From: Pirellulales bacterium
Lineage (GTDB): Bacteria; Planctomycetota; Planctomycetia; Pirellulales; S012-138
Length of the DNA stretch: 37,702 nt
Direction of reading: 5' to 3'
Assembly (NCBI GenBank): GCA_028066245.1
Contig: JALCBR010000044.1
Coordinates: forward strand, 1 to 37,702
Part shown: in pieces, positions 23,627 to 32,141 of the stretch
Layout of the letters: each line of letters opens with the position of its first letter
Numbering within the stretch: the stretch's first letter is position 1
The notes under the pieces: model-generated
Databases searched by the model: none
Seen by the model: only the letters and a program-made list of their open reading frames with translations
Told to the model about the DNA's origin: nothing
Translations under genes and position numbers: made by a program

Positions 23627-25066
23627 CTAAACACGTCGAGCGATTGGACGATTCACGACGTGCCCTGTGATCTCTACTGATTGCCGGACATCACGCTTAC
23701 GTTCCGCTTCCAAAACGCCATCAATGACACCGGCGACTTGCCGTGGCTTGATGCCTTGCATGCAGGGATGATCTGGCAGCGGACAGGTTTCCAAATGACA
23801 GGGCGCACAAGCAACGGGGTGCTTCACAACGGAAACTTGGTCACCCCATGGTCGCCACTGTTCGGGATGATTGGTGCCGCTGTAGAGTACCACCACCGGC
23901 GTTCCACAAGCAGACGCAAGGTGGGCCGGCCCCGAATCCGCTCCTACGAGCACACTGCACTGCTGTAGCACGTGCGTCAGCTCCATGAGGGACATTTGCC
24001 CGGCAAGGTTCATTAATCGGTGAGCGCCACTTATGTGGACATCCGAGTTGGCAGCGACATGGCACTGTAGGAGGACAGCCTCCGCGAGATCTCGTTCGCT
24101 TGGTCCGCCTAACAGCACAACTTGCCGCGTCGTTTCACGAGCGATCAATTCCAAGGCAAGGCTTGCCCAAGACTCTGCCGGCCATATCTTGGCCGCTGTC
24201 CCAGCACCAATATGTAGCGCGATTGCGCCGCGAGAAATTGTCCTGGGAGAAACCGTGGTGGCCAACAGAGTTTGTGACTGAGAGTTCGACGATACGAATT
24301 CGCCGATTGAACTTTGCGACGGAGCCGTCACTTGTGGAGCAACATCCTCCGGAGGAATGGGCTTTGCGGAAATAAGCGAGGCAATCTCCGCCCGAGATGC
24401 CACTTCGTGTCGCTGCGGGACAAATGGAGTGCTATGTGTTAGCAGGAACCCGCCTCCTCCAGCTGACCATCCCACACGATTCACAGCTCCGGCTAACCAC
24501 ATCGCTACCGCATGCGGAAATTCGCCACGGACATCCACTGCTAAGTCAAATTGTCTGCGTCGCAACTGCCAAGAGTGAACAATCAGCGCGCGGACCCAGC
24601 GCCAATTTCCTGCGCGCGCGAACCGTGTTTCTGCCAGTACGTGCACCTGATCCACGAGCGTCAACTGTTGGAAGAATTCTTGATTCCACTTTGAGGTCAA
24701 GACTTCCAGGCTGGCGGTCGGGAATCGTTGTTTGATCCACTGCAGCAAGCCGGTTGAGAGGATTGCATCGCCAAAATGATCCAATTGAATCACAAGAATT
24801 GTGCGGATGCGCCGAGGGGAGATCGAGCCATGACGCACAAGTTTTCGCCAGAGATAGGCTGGCCAAAACAACAACCAACCTAACGCGTCAATCACCGCGA
24901 ACAGCACTCGCCAGCGAAGCCGAACGTATCTGTAGCGTCCCCGCTTGTCGCGCACGCGCAAGCTGTTAGGGTCGAGGTTTGTTCCAGGCTGTTTTGTTGT
25001 GTCTTTCACTTCACAATCCGGCATCCGTTCATCGACATCCGCGGAGCTTTTGCAACGGTGTGGCAA
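23627..25066 (-). CDS. Glycosyltransferase family 9 (heptosyltransferase-like)
   Basis: A 479-residue GT-B enzyme of the type that adds heptose to the lipopolysaccharide core. The N-terminal Rossmann domain starts at I-R-T-I-L-V-I-Q-L-D-H-F-G-D-A-I-L-S-T (family R-x-D-x-x-G-D-x-x-x-x-P). The C-terminal domain has H-I-G-A-G-T-A-A-K-I-W-P-A-E-S-W and V-G-A-D-S-G-P-A-H-L-A-S-A-C-G-T-P, the nucleotide-sugar site, and T-N-H-P-E-Q-W-R-P-W-G. An unusual ~80-residue N-terminal extension includes a hydrophobic stretch (V-L-F-A-V-I-D-A-L-G-W-L-L-F-W-P-A-Y) that could attach it to the membrane. TTG at 25066 has GGTGGAG 7 bases upstream; ATG at 25024 is an alternative giving 465 residues. Sugar donor and acceptor are unknown. 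Confidence 0.88.
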   Translation of the reverse strand: MPHRCKSSADVDERMPDCEVKDTTKQPGTNLDPNSLRVRDKRGRYRYVRLRWRVLFAVIDALGWLLFWPAYLWRKLVRHGSISPRRIRTILVIQLDHFGDAILSTGLLQWIKQRFPTASLEVLTSKWNQEFFQQLTLVDQVHVLAETRFARAGNWRWVRALIVHSWQLRRRQFDLAVDVRGEFPHAVAMWLAGAVNRVGWSAGGGGFLLTHSTPFVPQRHEVASRAEIASLISAKPIPPEDVAPQVTAPSQSSIGEFVSSNSQSQTLLATTVSPRTISRGAIALHIGAGTAAKIWPAESWASLALELIARETTRQVVLLGGPSERDLAEAVLLQCHVAANSDVHISGAHRLMNLAGQMSLMELTHVLQQCSVLVGADSGPAHLASACGTPVVVLYSGTNHPEQWRPWGDQVSVVKHPVACAPCHLETCPLPDHPCMQGIKPRQVAGVIDGVLEAERKRDVRQSVEITGHVVNRPIARRV

Positions 25067-25127
25067 ACTAGAACTCCACCCTAGCGAAGTTCTCAGGCAG
25101 CACTTCCCCTTGGTTTATAGCTGGTGA

Positions 25128-26297
25128 CTAGGCACGCGCGGCGGCGGACCACAACGCCTGTTCGTAGCCGGCTAATGTTGCTTCCGCGACATTCGCCCAT
25201 GTGAATTTGCTCGATACGTGTGCCGCGAGCTCTGCTGTACGGCCTTGCGCCAATGTGGTGTTGACCGCCATGCGAATGCTCGCTGCATCAGCCGGGTTTG
25301 CATAGGTGGCATGTTTGCCGAAATACTCCCGAGTACATCCCCGGTCTGTCAGCGCCAAGGGAGTCCCCATCATCCCCGCTTCGAGCGCAACCAGCCCGGG
25401 CGTCTCAAACCAGCTCATCAGGGCAACGCAGCCACAGCTTGCATAGGCGCTGGCAAGCAGAGGATCATCGTGCGCGATTCTTGGATGAAAGGTGACGTTT
25501 GTGTCTGCAGCAGCCCGGCATCTTGCTTCGTAGTCTTCGTGTCCACGAACGGCGTCACCCAAGATCACTAAACGTGCTCCCTGGCCGCGCATCGCATTGA
25601 TCAATCCAAGTTGGTTTTTCCGCGGTTCGATCCTGCCGGGAGCTAGGACATACCCTGCCCCTCCAACACGTTCTGCAAATGCGTGCGGATCACCATTTCT
25701 AAAGCGAGTGCTTGCACCGTTGGGCACGACGCGAATGGTCGCTTCCGGCAATCGAAAGCGGTCCATCAGTTGACGCCGCTCAGCGTCGGAGTTTGGCAAG
25801 AGTACATGCGCGGTCTCGTAAAGGCGTTTCCTCCATGTTGGCGTCCACGTCACCGCACCAGCAAGAGCAAACTTTCCTCGCCGCAGCAGTCGTTTCGCCA
25901 ACGAGCCTGATTCTTGCATGCGGCTTTCCACGTCAAACCAGGCGATCGGCGAAACCGCAACCGCCACGCCCCGCCGACGTGCCATTAACGCTAACGAGAG
26001 GTGCTCGCGCAGGCTGCCAAAGATATGCAGGACATCGGTTTCGCGACAACGGTCGAAGTCCTCGCGCCAAGGTCGTGCATCCAAACCAATTTCGCGAAGT
26101 ACATTGACCGTTTCGATAAGCTGGATCTCACCTCCGCCAGGCGAAAGCCGGCCTTGAGCGCTTCCCACCGCGCGCACACGCAGTGTCCGAGACTTCCTCG
26201 GCCGGTGAAGTAACAAGCTCGACGAAAGCCAAGTCATAGGTACGCCATGGGGATCGATCACGCCTGGAGGTTGAATCAATGTGGACACCTGGTCCAT
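25128..26297 (-). CDS. Glycosyltransferase family 4 (GT-B)
   Basis: A 389-residue retaining-type transferase. The N-terminal half has G-G-G-E-I-Q-L-I-E-T-V-N-V-L as the acceptor-side glycine loop. The C-terminal half has A-P-G-R-I-E-P-R-K-N-Q-L-G-L-I (the R-x4-K donor site), L-V-I-L-G-D-A, and S-W-F-E-T-P-G-L-V-A-L-E-A-G-M, the E-x7-E catalytic motif. It is cytosolic or membrane-associated and would add a sugar from a nucleotide donor to the growing glycan. ATG at 26297 has GAAGGT about 8 bases upstream; a second ATG lies at 26237. It sits 69 bases after the deacetylase gene and 61 bases before the GT9 gene, all on the same strand. Confidence 0.9.
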   Translation of the reverse strand: MDQVSTLIQPPGVIDPHGVPMTWLSSSLLLHRPRKSRTLRVRAVGSAQGRLSPGGGEIQLIETVNVLREIGLDARPWREDFDRCRETDVLHIFGSLREHLSLALMARRRGVAVAVSPIAWFDVESRMQESGSLAKRLLRRGKFALAGAVTWTPTWRKRLYETAHVLLPNSDAERRQLMDRFRLPEATIRVVPNGASTRFRNGDPHAFAERVGGAGYVLAPGRIEPRKNQLGLINAMRGQGARLVILGDAVRGHEDYEARCRAAADTNVTFHPRIAHDDPLLASAYASCGCVALMSWFETPGLVALEAGMMGTPLALTDRGCTREYFGKHATYANPADAASIRMAVNTTLAQGRTAELAAHVSSKFTWANVAEATLAGYEQALWSAAARA

Positions 26298-26366
26298 TCG
26301 GATACCTTCGTTGATCTCTGATTGAACTTGAACGTCGCGCTCACGTCTACTAAGTGTTGGGAGGGT

Positions 26367-27959
26367 TCACGGATCGGGGAATGCGTAGCGAAGCGATTTC
26401 TTCAAGAGCTGCCGCACGTTGCGCACCTGCAACTCGGTAACTGGCGTGTCTCGCTCCCAATCGATGAACTGCTTGACGGCTTGGCGTAGTGAAAACGCTT
26501 GAGGCAACGTTGTTCCGGCAAGGCACGGCGGTTGCGGGCGAGTTTGAAATGTGGGCCGCACGATTTTGCGACCACTTAGTGAGTTATCGAGAAACGGGTT
26601 GTTTGGCGACGCAAACTCGCGTGGAACCACCTCTTGTTGACGATTGTTTCTTGTCTTGGGAAAGCTGCGATGGTCAATGACGATATCGGGAGCATCAATC
26701 GCCACTGGGGCAACGTGATCTCCCAGCCAAAGATCGACCGCCGGAACCCACGGTCCGCTGGGCGAGAGCCGCCGAACGCGAATTCCCGCGGCGCAGGGAT
26801 CGACCTGGAGGCTAACTGCGGCTCGGGTACGCCACCACGCGCAAAAGTCGCGCATGTTCATTCGCCACAGCCCGGGGATAGCGTCAGCTGCCCGCAGAAT
26901 CTCACGTACCAATTCGGGATAGCGTCCCAATCTTCGTTCCGGATGACCGTAAAGCAGGACGGGTTCGCCAGCCTGAAAATTGGCTTCAAGCCAGGTCGTG
27001 AAATGACGTGTTGCGATCTCAACCGCGTGCTCCGCAGACTGCCCGCATCCTGTGGCGGCTTCTAGCAGCACGCCCAAAGAAATGGGGTGCACGGGGATCT
27101 GCAGCACGCTTGATGCTTCACCAGATTGAGTCGTGGGCAGGAACGGTCGATCGTCAAAGGCCAACGAGAATTCTGAGCTATGCGAAATGCCTAATTGCTC
27201 CAGGCTGTGGAGCAAACCTTCATTGAAACGCCCGTGAGGAGCGACAAATCCGTCCGGATCCAGTCCAGCTCGCTGCAAAGCGTCCATTCCTCGCGCAACG
27301 TTGTGCAGATTCTCGGCGGCATTTGCGTAGGTGTGATGCCAGTAGCCATGTCCTCCAACGTGCAAACCTTGTAAACGTGCATGAACGTCCGTTTGGTCTT
27401 CGTATGCTCTGCCGCACAGGTAATGACTCGTTGCGTTCTGACATCCATCAATGACGTCCAGAAACCGAGCGACGTCGCCAGAAGCAACTTCGTCATAGTC
27501 AATCCGCAGGCAGAACGCACCGCGAAATCCCGCAGGCACGGGCGAGATCGTTAGCCAGACGCCCCCCAAGGACTCGATCTTTTCTCGCAGTCTTGTCAGC
27601 AGGCGTCGACGTTCTGCACGTTTGTCAAACCGAGCGACGCACTCTTCCGGACTTAACTCCTTCAAATCCCAGCTGCGGCGAACGCTTGTTGTGTTGAGCA
27701 GCCGGTCGCAAAGACTTGTCGGAGGGCAACCATCATCAGACGCGTCACAGGCGGCGATATCGATTGCCTGTTGGCCGGGCAACAAACTAGGCGTTGATTC
27801 TCTTCGACTGTCAAACAGTACAAACCGTCCGTTGGGATGACCTGCGATCTCGCCTGCACACTGATCCACACGCCGGAACGGTACACCTTCCTGCTCCAAA
27901 GCCTGGGCCAGGCCTGGTGAAACATCGCTCAGGATCAGCGGCAACAAAGGCAAGCTCAT
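26367..27959 (-). CDS. Polysaccharide deacetylase-like (NodB fold) protein
   Basis: A 530-residue protein whose middle (about residues 145-390) matches the NodB/CE4 barrel. The metal-site motif reads R-I-D-Y-D-E (residues 152-157) where CE4 enzymes have T-F-D-D-G. The H-x3-H motif is present as G-G-H-G-Y-W-H-H-T (202-210). F-V-A-P-H-G-R-F (228-235) stands where R-x-P-Y/W is expected. The first motif keeps an Asp pair but with a Tyr between, so activity is likely but altered. The N-terminal 140 residues and C-terminal 130 residues are unassigned. No signal peptide is seen, so it may act in the cytosol on lipid-linked sugar. Its ATG (27957-27959) overlaps the upstream GT2 stop by 4 bases, giving translational coupling. 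Confidence 0.8.
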   Translation of the reverse strand: MSLPLLPLILSDVSPGLAQALEQEGVPFRRVDQCAGEIAGHPNGRFVLFDSRRESTPSLLPGQQAIDIAACDASDDGCPPTSLCDRLLNTTSVRRSWDLKELSPEECVARFDKRAERRRLLTRLREKIESLGGVWLTISPVPAGFRGAFCLRIDYDEVASGDVARFLDVIDGCQNATSHYLCGRAYEDQTDVHARLQGLHVGGHGYWHHTYANAAENLHNVARGMDALQRAGLDPDGFVAPHGRFNEGLLHSLEQLGISHSSEFSLAFDDRPFLPTTQSGEASSVLQIPVHPISLGVLLEAATGCGQSAEHAVEIATRHFTTWLEANFQAGEPVLLYGHPERRLGRYPELVREILRAADAIPGLWRMNMRDFCAWWRTRAAVSLQVDPCAAGIRVRRLSPSGPWVPAVDLWLGDHVAPVAIDAPDIVIDHRSFPKTRNNRQQEVVPREFASPNNPFLDNSLSGRKIVRPTFQTRPQPPCLAGTTLPQAFSLRQAVKQFIDWERDTPVTELQVRNVRQLLKKSLRYAFPDP

Positions 27960-28915
27960 TCGTGCGCGTCAGACTCCATCAACAGGGGAAGAAGTGTTTG
28001 TGGAAGCCACGGCCGGTTGTCAGCTTGGAACTGAGGGATTGGCTCTTTGGTTTGGTTTTGCGAACGTGAAAGGCGTTGGTTCTCCTTTCGAGCCTGCCAC
28101 AACCGACGATGCTTGTCCGCTTCAACCCATTTCGAAAAGCCTGACAACGCACAAAAGGCCCAACCTTCCGGTCCATCCAGCAAGCCACCTTTCCAGAGCA
28201 GTCGCCGTCCAAACTCGACAACAGGAGCGAGCCAGCGCTCTCGCCAACGTGGGATGAATCCTCGTTCATCTCGGAATTGCGCCTCCAAAGTGGTATAGCG
28301 ATCCATCTTTCGCAGGAAAGCATGCAGATCAGGAAGCGTAATATGTTCCAAGTGACTGCGCAGCCGCCCAACTTTTCCGACAACGTGAAGTCGCTCATGG
28401 ACATCGCCTGCCCACCGAGCTGCCTCGCGTTGAAAGAGTCGAACAGGTTGGTCATCCTGCGTCCCGGAGAACCGCATCCGCCGGCCAAAGATTCGACTAC
28501 GAATCGGCACGGCGAACGCACTTCGCCCCTCGCCGCGCGTGGCAATTGTCTCTTGAATCTCCGTTCTCAACGCCAACGTTGGCCGCTCATCCGCGTCGAT
28601 GGATAAGATCCAATCTCCGCGGCACTGTTCGATCGCATGATTCCGTTGCGCCGCGAAGTTGTCGAAGCTTCGCTCGAACACTCGGCAGCCAAGCTGCCCG
28701 GCCAGTTCCGATGTGCCGTCAGTTGAACCTCCGTCGATGAGTACGATCTCGTCGGCAAACTGCAACGAGGAAACTAGCGATAGCAACTGCCGGGCTTCAT
28801 TGAGTGCAATGATCGCCGCGGAGAGCTGGGCCCCTCTGGCTCGGCGTTTTGCTACGCGGGTTAATTTGCCGTGACCGCTCCGTGTACGGCTCCTCGCAAC
28901 TGCAGAGTGAGACAT
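27956..28915 (-). CDS. Glycosyltransferase family 2 (WaaE/KdtX-like)
   Basis: A 319-residue GT-A enzyme. The N-terminal domain has L-S-A-A-I-I-A-L-N-E-A-R-Q-L (about residue 31), L-I-D-G-G-S-T-D-G-T and the metal-binding I-D-A-D-E-R (106-111), with A-A-Q-R-N-H-A-I before it. This N-E/D-G-G-S-x-D/A-D-E pattern is that of the WaaE/KdtX group, which adds glucose to lipopolysaccharide core. W-A-G-D-V-H-E-R-L (family G-x-V-H-E) is the following conserved segment. The N-terminal 30 residues are very basic. Its start lies 2 bases past the stop of the upstream phosphotransferase gene, so the two are translated together. Acceptor unknown. Confidence 0.9.
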   Translation of the reverse strand: MSHSAVARSRTRSGHGKLTRVAKRRARGAQLSAAIIALNEARQLLSLVSSLQFADEIVLIDGGSTDGTSELAGQLGCRVFERSFDNFAAQRNHAIEQCRGDWILSIDADERPTLALRTEIQETIATRGEGRSAFAVPIRSRIFGRRMRFSGTQDDQPVRLFQREAARWAGDVHERLHVVGKVGRLRSHLEHITLPDLHAFLRKMDRYTTLEAQFRDERGFIPRWRERWLAPVVEFGRRLLWKGGLLDGPEGWAFCALSGFSKWVEADKHRRLWQARKENQRLSRSQNQTKEPIPQFQADNRPWLPQTLLPLLMESDAHE

Positions 28916-28917
28916 CG

Positions 28918-29760
28918 TTACGCAGCCTCCCGTGCCGAAGAACTCCCATGTTCATCAGCGAGCAAGGAGGAGGCATCTGCTGGCTGCGACTCATCCTGAT
29001 TCAAACGCCGCCATACCAAGAAAGAACGAACGGTGGTTCGTAGCCCAAAGTACGCTGCGGCAAACGCCAGCGCGATCTCAGGTCGCGCGAGTGCGAGCGC
29101 ACCAATCAGTAGGTGGACGCGGAGATCCGCGTTGCCGGGCAAGTTGTAAAGGCGACGGACCCGGTCGAACCGGACCGGCTGGCGAGGAACGTCATCGGCG
29201 GCGCGAACTGTATCGCTTGAGAATTGGCCATTTGCGTTGTCGGGCTGAGATTGACAGCTGACTGTGAGTTGTTCCTCCAGTCGAATTCCGTACTGCCACA
29301 AGTATTTCCCGCCGAGGAAAACAGCGAACAGTATCCAGGGCCACATCGCAGAGTAAGCAGTCGCCACACAAGCAGCACACGCTGCATGTAGAACGATGTC
29401 GCCAGCTTCGTCCACGTTGGCGTCAAGCCAGGCTCCCCAGCGAGAACTGCTCTCTTGCGTGCGGGCAAGTCGCCCATCAAGGCGGTCACAAATCCAAGCA
29501 AGCCATACCAGTAATGCTCCCCACTGCGGAAATCCACTGGCAGTTGTGAATGTTGCCAGCGCTATCATCGCCACGCCCAACAGCGTCACGTGCGCGGGTC
29601 GCCAACGAGTTTCCGCCATTCTGTCCGCAAGGACACCCACTAAAGGAACGATGTACCATCGTGAGATCGGATGCCTGGCGGCATGCTGCCAATCTGTGCA
29701 GGACGATCCATCGCATGTTGAGTTGTCATGGTGCGGGAAAGGCAAGATGTCGCTCATCAT
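28918..29760 (-). CDS. CDP-alcohol phosphotransferase, complete active-site motif
   Basis: A 280-residue membrane enzyme that transfers a phospho-alcohol or phosphatidyl group from a CDP-linked donor to an alcohol. The family motif D-x2-D-G-x2-A-R-x8-G-x3-D-x3-D is complete: D92-R-L-D95-G-R-L-A-R, G109, D113 and D117. About six membrane helices are visible around it. The N-terminal ~35 residues are soluble and polar. The first ATG (29760) overlaps the stop of the upstream GT2 by 4 bases, and AGGGAGG lies just upstream; a second ATG one codon later is equally likely. Substrate is unknown. A transferase making an inositol- or glycerol-phosphate lipid or decorating the glycan would fit the location. 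Confidence 0.88.
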   Translation of the reverse strand: MMSDILPFPHHDNSTCDGSSCTDWQHAARHPISRWYIVPLVGVLADRMAETRWRPAHVTLLGVAMIALATFTTASGFPQWGALLVWLAWICDRLDGRLARTQESSSRWGAWLDANVDEAGDIVLHAACAACVATAYSAMWPWILFAVFLGGKYLWQYGIRLEEQLTVSCQSQPDNANGQFSSDTVRAADDVPRQPVRFDRVRRLYNLPGNADLRVHLLIGALALARPEIALAFAAAYFGLRTTVRSFLVWRRLNQDESQPADASSLLADEHGSSSAREAA

Positions 29761-30926
29761 CGGCCTCCCTGCACGCCGGAGAGGAATGCCGGCCTGTTCT
29801 CTGGGGACGTTCCGGGCATGTTCCCGCTGATGATTTGTTCCGCGTTCAAAGTTGGATCAGACGTCGCCGGATATTCAATCGCTTGTCCCCGAGATTCGGA
29901 AAGTAAGGTCTGCTGACTGAATCTCTGAAAAAACTCCAACTCGCGTTCGATCTCCACACGACGACGGTTTCTAGGCGTGGATGAATTTCGAGTCCGCTGC
30001 TCAACACCTCTAGTTTTCCAGAGACGGCGCGCCTCCAACCATGCCCTCAGGAATTCCCATCGCTGCTTGTTTGATCGCAACGGCGCCGTCACGAGATCCC
30101 GAGCGATCCGCAGTCCACAGCCAAAAAGCTGTCGAACCTGGGAACGACGGCTGCGCAGGTTTTTCCATTGAAAAAGGAGGGTATTCCGCCATGCCAAGTG
30201 ATCGCATCCCTGCTTGCCATGCTCACGACCAAAGCTGACTTGCCCCTTGTGGAACGCAATCGCGTCAGGAACATATCGCAAACTCCAGCCACGCTGCCAA
30301 GCGCGGTAGGCGAGGTCGAGATCCTCGATTCGTCCTGGCAAATAGAGAGGATCAAACCCGCCTAGCTCACGGAACAACTGGCAGTTGACTGCCAAAGCCG
30401 CCCCCGCACAAGCTGTTTCCCCCGGAACGCGGATCGCACGCTGGTGCCCTGGGAACCGACCGGTCGCCTGCACCAAGCCATACCGCCAGCGGACAGCCGT
30501 TTTGAATCCCTCACACGTCACGCCGTCAAACTGCCAACACAGAGGAGCCGAGAGAAAGACCGCAGGCGCGTTTTGATCATCGTTGTGCCCAGCGCGGACA
30601 TGGAAGGGCTCGACAAGAGGATCAATGGCTCCTGACGCCAACTTGAGATCGTTGTTGAGCAGCAGTGCAACGGGGTAATCAAAGTCACCAGAAGCTCCTT
30701 CGATCACGTCATTGAATGAGCAGAGCCCGCGGTTGGGGCGTGGCAACACTTCGACTTCCGGGAACGTTGCTGCCAAGAATTCAAGCGATTCATCGCTCGA
30801 ATCATTATCGATAAGTATGACGTGGCATTCGTAGCGGCTTTGCTGAGCGGCGTGAAGCACCGACGGCAGACACTCCTCCAAGAGGTCCCGCCCGTTGTAA
30901 TTCAAGATTAGAATCGCCACTCGCAT
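29757..30926 (-). CDS. Glycosyltransferase family 2 (rhamnosyltransferase-like)
   Basis: A 389-residue GT-A enzyme. It begins M-R-V-A-I-L-I-L-N-Y-N-G-R-D-L-L-E-E-C-L, followed by L-I-D-N-D-S-S-D-E-S (donor loop), L-L-L-N-N-D-L (metal site, in place of D-x-D) and later F-x-Y-L-P-G-R-I-E-D-L-D-L-A-Y-R-A-W, the E-D-x-D-L-x-x-R catalytic/acceptor region. This resembles rhamnosyl- and dTDP-sugar transferases of O-antigen loci. The C-terminal 100 residues are basic and probably disordered. It lies downstream of a 162-base gap in the locus and its stop overlaps the next gene by 4 bases. A promoter could sit in that gap, but none is convincing. Confidence 0.9.
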   Translation of the reverse strand: MRVAILILNYNGRDLLEECLPSVLHAAQQSRYECHVILIDNDSSDESLEFLAATFPEVEVLPRPNRGLCSFNDVIEGASGDFDYPVALLLNNDLKLASGAIDPLVEPFHVRAGHNDDQNAPAVFLSAPLCWQFDGVTCEGFKTAVRWRYGLVQATGRFPGHQRAIRVPGETACAGAALAVNCQLFRELGGFDPLYLPGRIEDLDLAYRAWQRGWSLRYVPDAIAFHKGQVSFGREHGKQGCDHLAWRNTLLFQWKNLRSRRSQVRQLFGCGLRIARDLVTAPLRSNKQRWEFLRAWLEARRLWKTRGVEQRTRNSSTPRNRRRVEIERELEFFQRFSQQTLLSESRGQAIEYPATSDPTLNAEQIISGNMPGTSPENRPAFLSGVQGGR

Positions 30927-31088
30927 GCGGCTGGCATCCTTGCCTGCGAGATATCGTTTAACGGAGGGAGGTAAACCGCTGTCGTTGGCGTTCGTAGACA
31001 GAACGGAGCCCTGGCTTCCCCCCGAGGCACACCACTGGTTCTGCTCCTATCTCCTGCCCGACACGATAGTTCGGGACGTGACAGCAGG

Positions 31089-32051
31089 TCAAGACGAGGT
31101 CACAGCCGAGTGCGAGTTGGGATTGTCATCGTAGCGAACGACCCGCCACCAGCCGTTTTCGAACGCCAACGTCGTTCCTTCTTGAGGGCCATACCATTGA
31201 GCGAATTCTCGTTCCGCGGCTTCGTTCCGCAGCCCCCGTAGTACATCGAACGCCGCCAACGCAAGCGATAGCACCGCTATGGTCGCTAGCATAGCTTTGC
31301 CCCCCATGAACTTGACGTCAGCAAGAGTCATCGCGGCGAGGGCAATCACCGTGAGTACGTTCATCACGACATGGATTTCACACATCTTGCGGGCATATCG
31401 AAGAATCATCCGATTCCACTGGCGCGGCATAGCTGGTTGTGGGGTAGGTCGCGCTGCTCCGCCGCCGCGGACAACAAGCTCTCCGCGCACACGCTTGAGC
31501 CGTTTGATGAACGCTTTGTAGCGGACATCGTGTATGAGTCCAATCGACAGCAGTCCCACACTGGCTGCCACGCCGACGAGCATCCACCAACTCACGCCGG
31601 ACTGGCGAAACAGCCCCCACCCCATCCCCAAGGGGAGCAGTAAGTTCACCAGATGGTGCATCAGATAATCCAAGCCAGCACCATCAAGCGATTCCTTGTT
31701 CGCATAGCGAGCGAGTTGGCCGTCAACGTGGTCCAAGAGATACCAAAGCTGCAATAGCGCCGCACCCACTAACCAAGACACCATCGTCCCGCAGGTGAAA
31801 CAGGCCACAGCAGCGGTTGCAACGCCCAACGCGATAAAGGTCATCGCATGTGCGGAAACCCCATACGGAACCAGCACTCGTGTGACACGCAGGGCCAGCG
31901 GACGAGAAATGCGACGTGCCATCCAATTGCCAATCCGTCGATGGTCCGGCTTCTGGCACCGGTGTTCAAATTCAGTCCAAGAGAATGCATCTCGGCTGGT
32001 GATCGCGTCTTGGACGATGGGATCTTCTTGGACGGCGCTATCTTTCGGCAT
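31089..32051 (-). CDS. CDP-alcohol phosphotransferase with altered last catalytic residue
   Basis: A 320-residue polytopic membrane protein of the same family as the gene at 28918. The motif reads D107-H-V-D110-G-Q-L-A-R115, eight residues, G124, D128, then Y-L-M-H132. The fourth acidic position, usually the general base, is therefore His. The remaining metal-binding Asp residues are kept, so it may be active with His as base or have a different substrate. The N-terminal 60 residues are soluble; about six to seven helices follow. The two phosphotransferases differ clearly in sequence, so they are not a recent duplication. The gene stands 90 bases after the flippase gene. Start ATG 32051 is not backed by a good ribosome binding site. 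Confidence 0.85.
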   Translation of the reverse strand: MPKDSAVQEDPIVQDAITSRDAFSWTEFEHRCQKPDHRRIGNWMARRISRPLALRVTRVLVPYGVSAHAMTFIALGVATAAVACFTCGTMVSWLVGAALLQLWYLLDHVDGQLARYANKESLDGAGLDYLMHHLVNLLLPLGMGWGLFRQSGVSWWMLVGVAASVGLLSIGLIHDVRYKAFIKRLKRVRGELVVRGGGAARPTPQPAMPRQWNRMILRYARKMCEIHVVMNVLTVIALAAMTLADVKFMGGKAMLATIAVLSLALAAFDVLRGLRNEAAEREFAQWYGPQEGTTLAFENGWWRVVRYDDNPNSHSAVTSS

Positions 32052-32141
32052 CTGTTGGTTGGGCGGAAACGCCCCACAAGGAGGATGAACGAAAACCCAA
32101 TGACATCGCCAGTAGAGTGGATTTCCGAATTTGTCCCAAGC

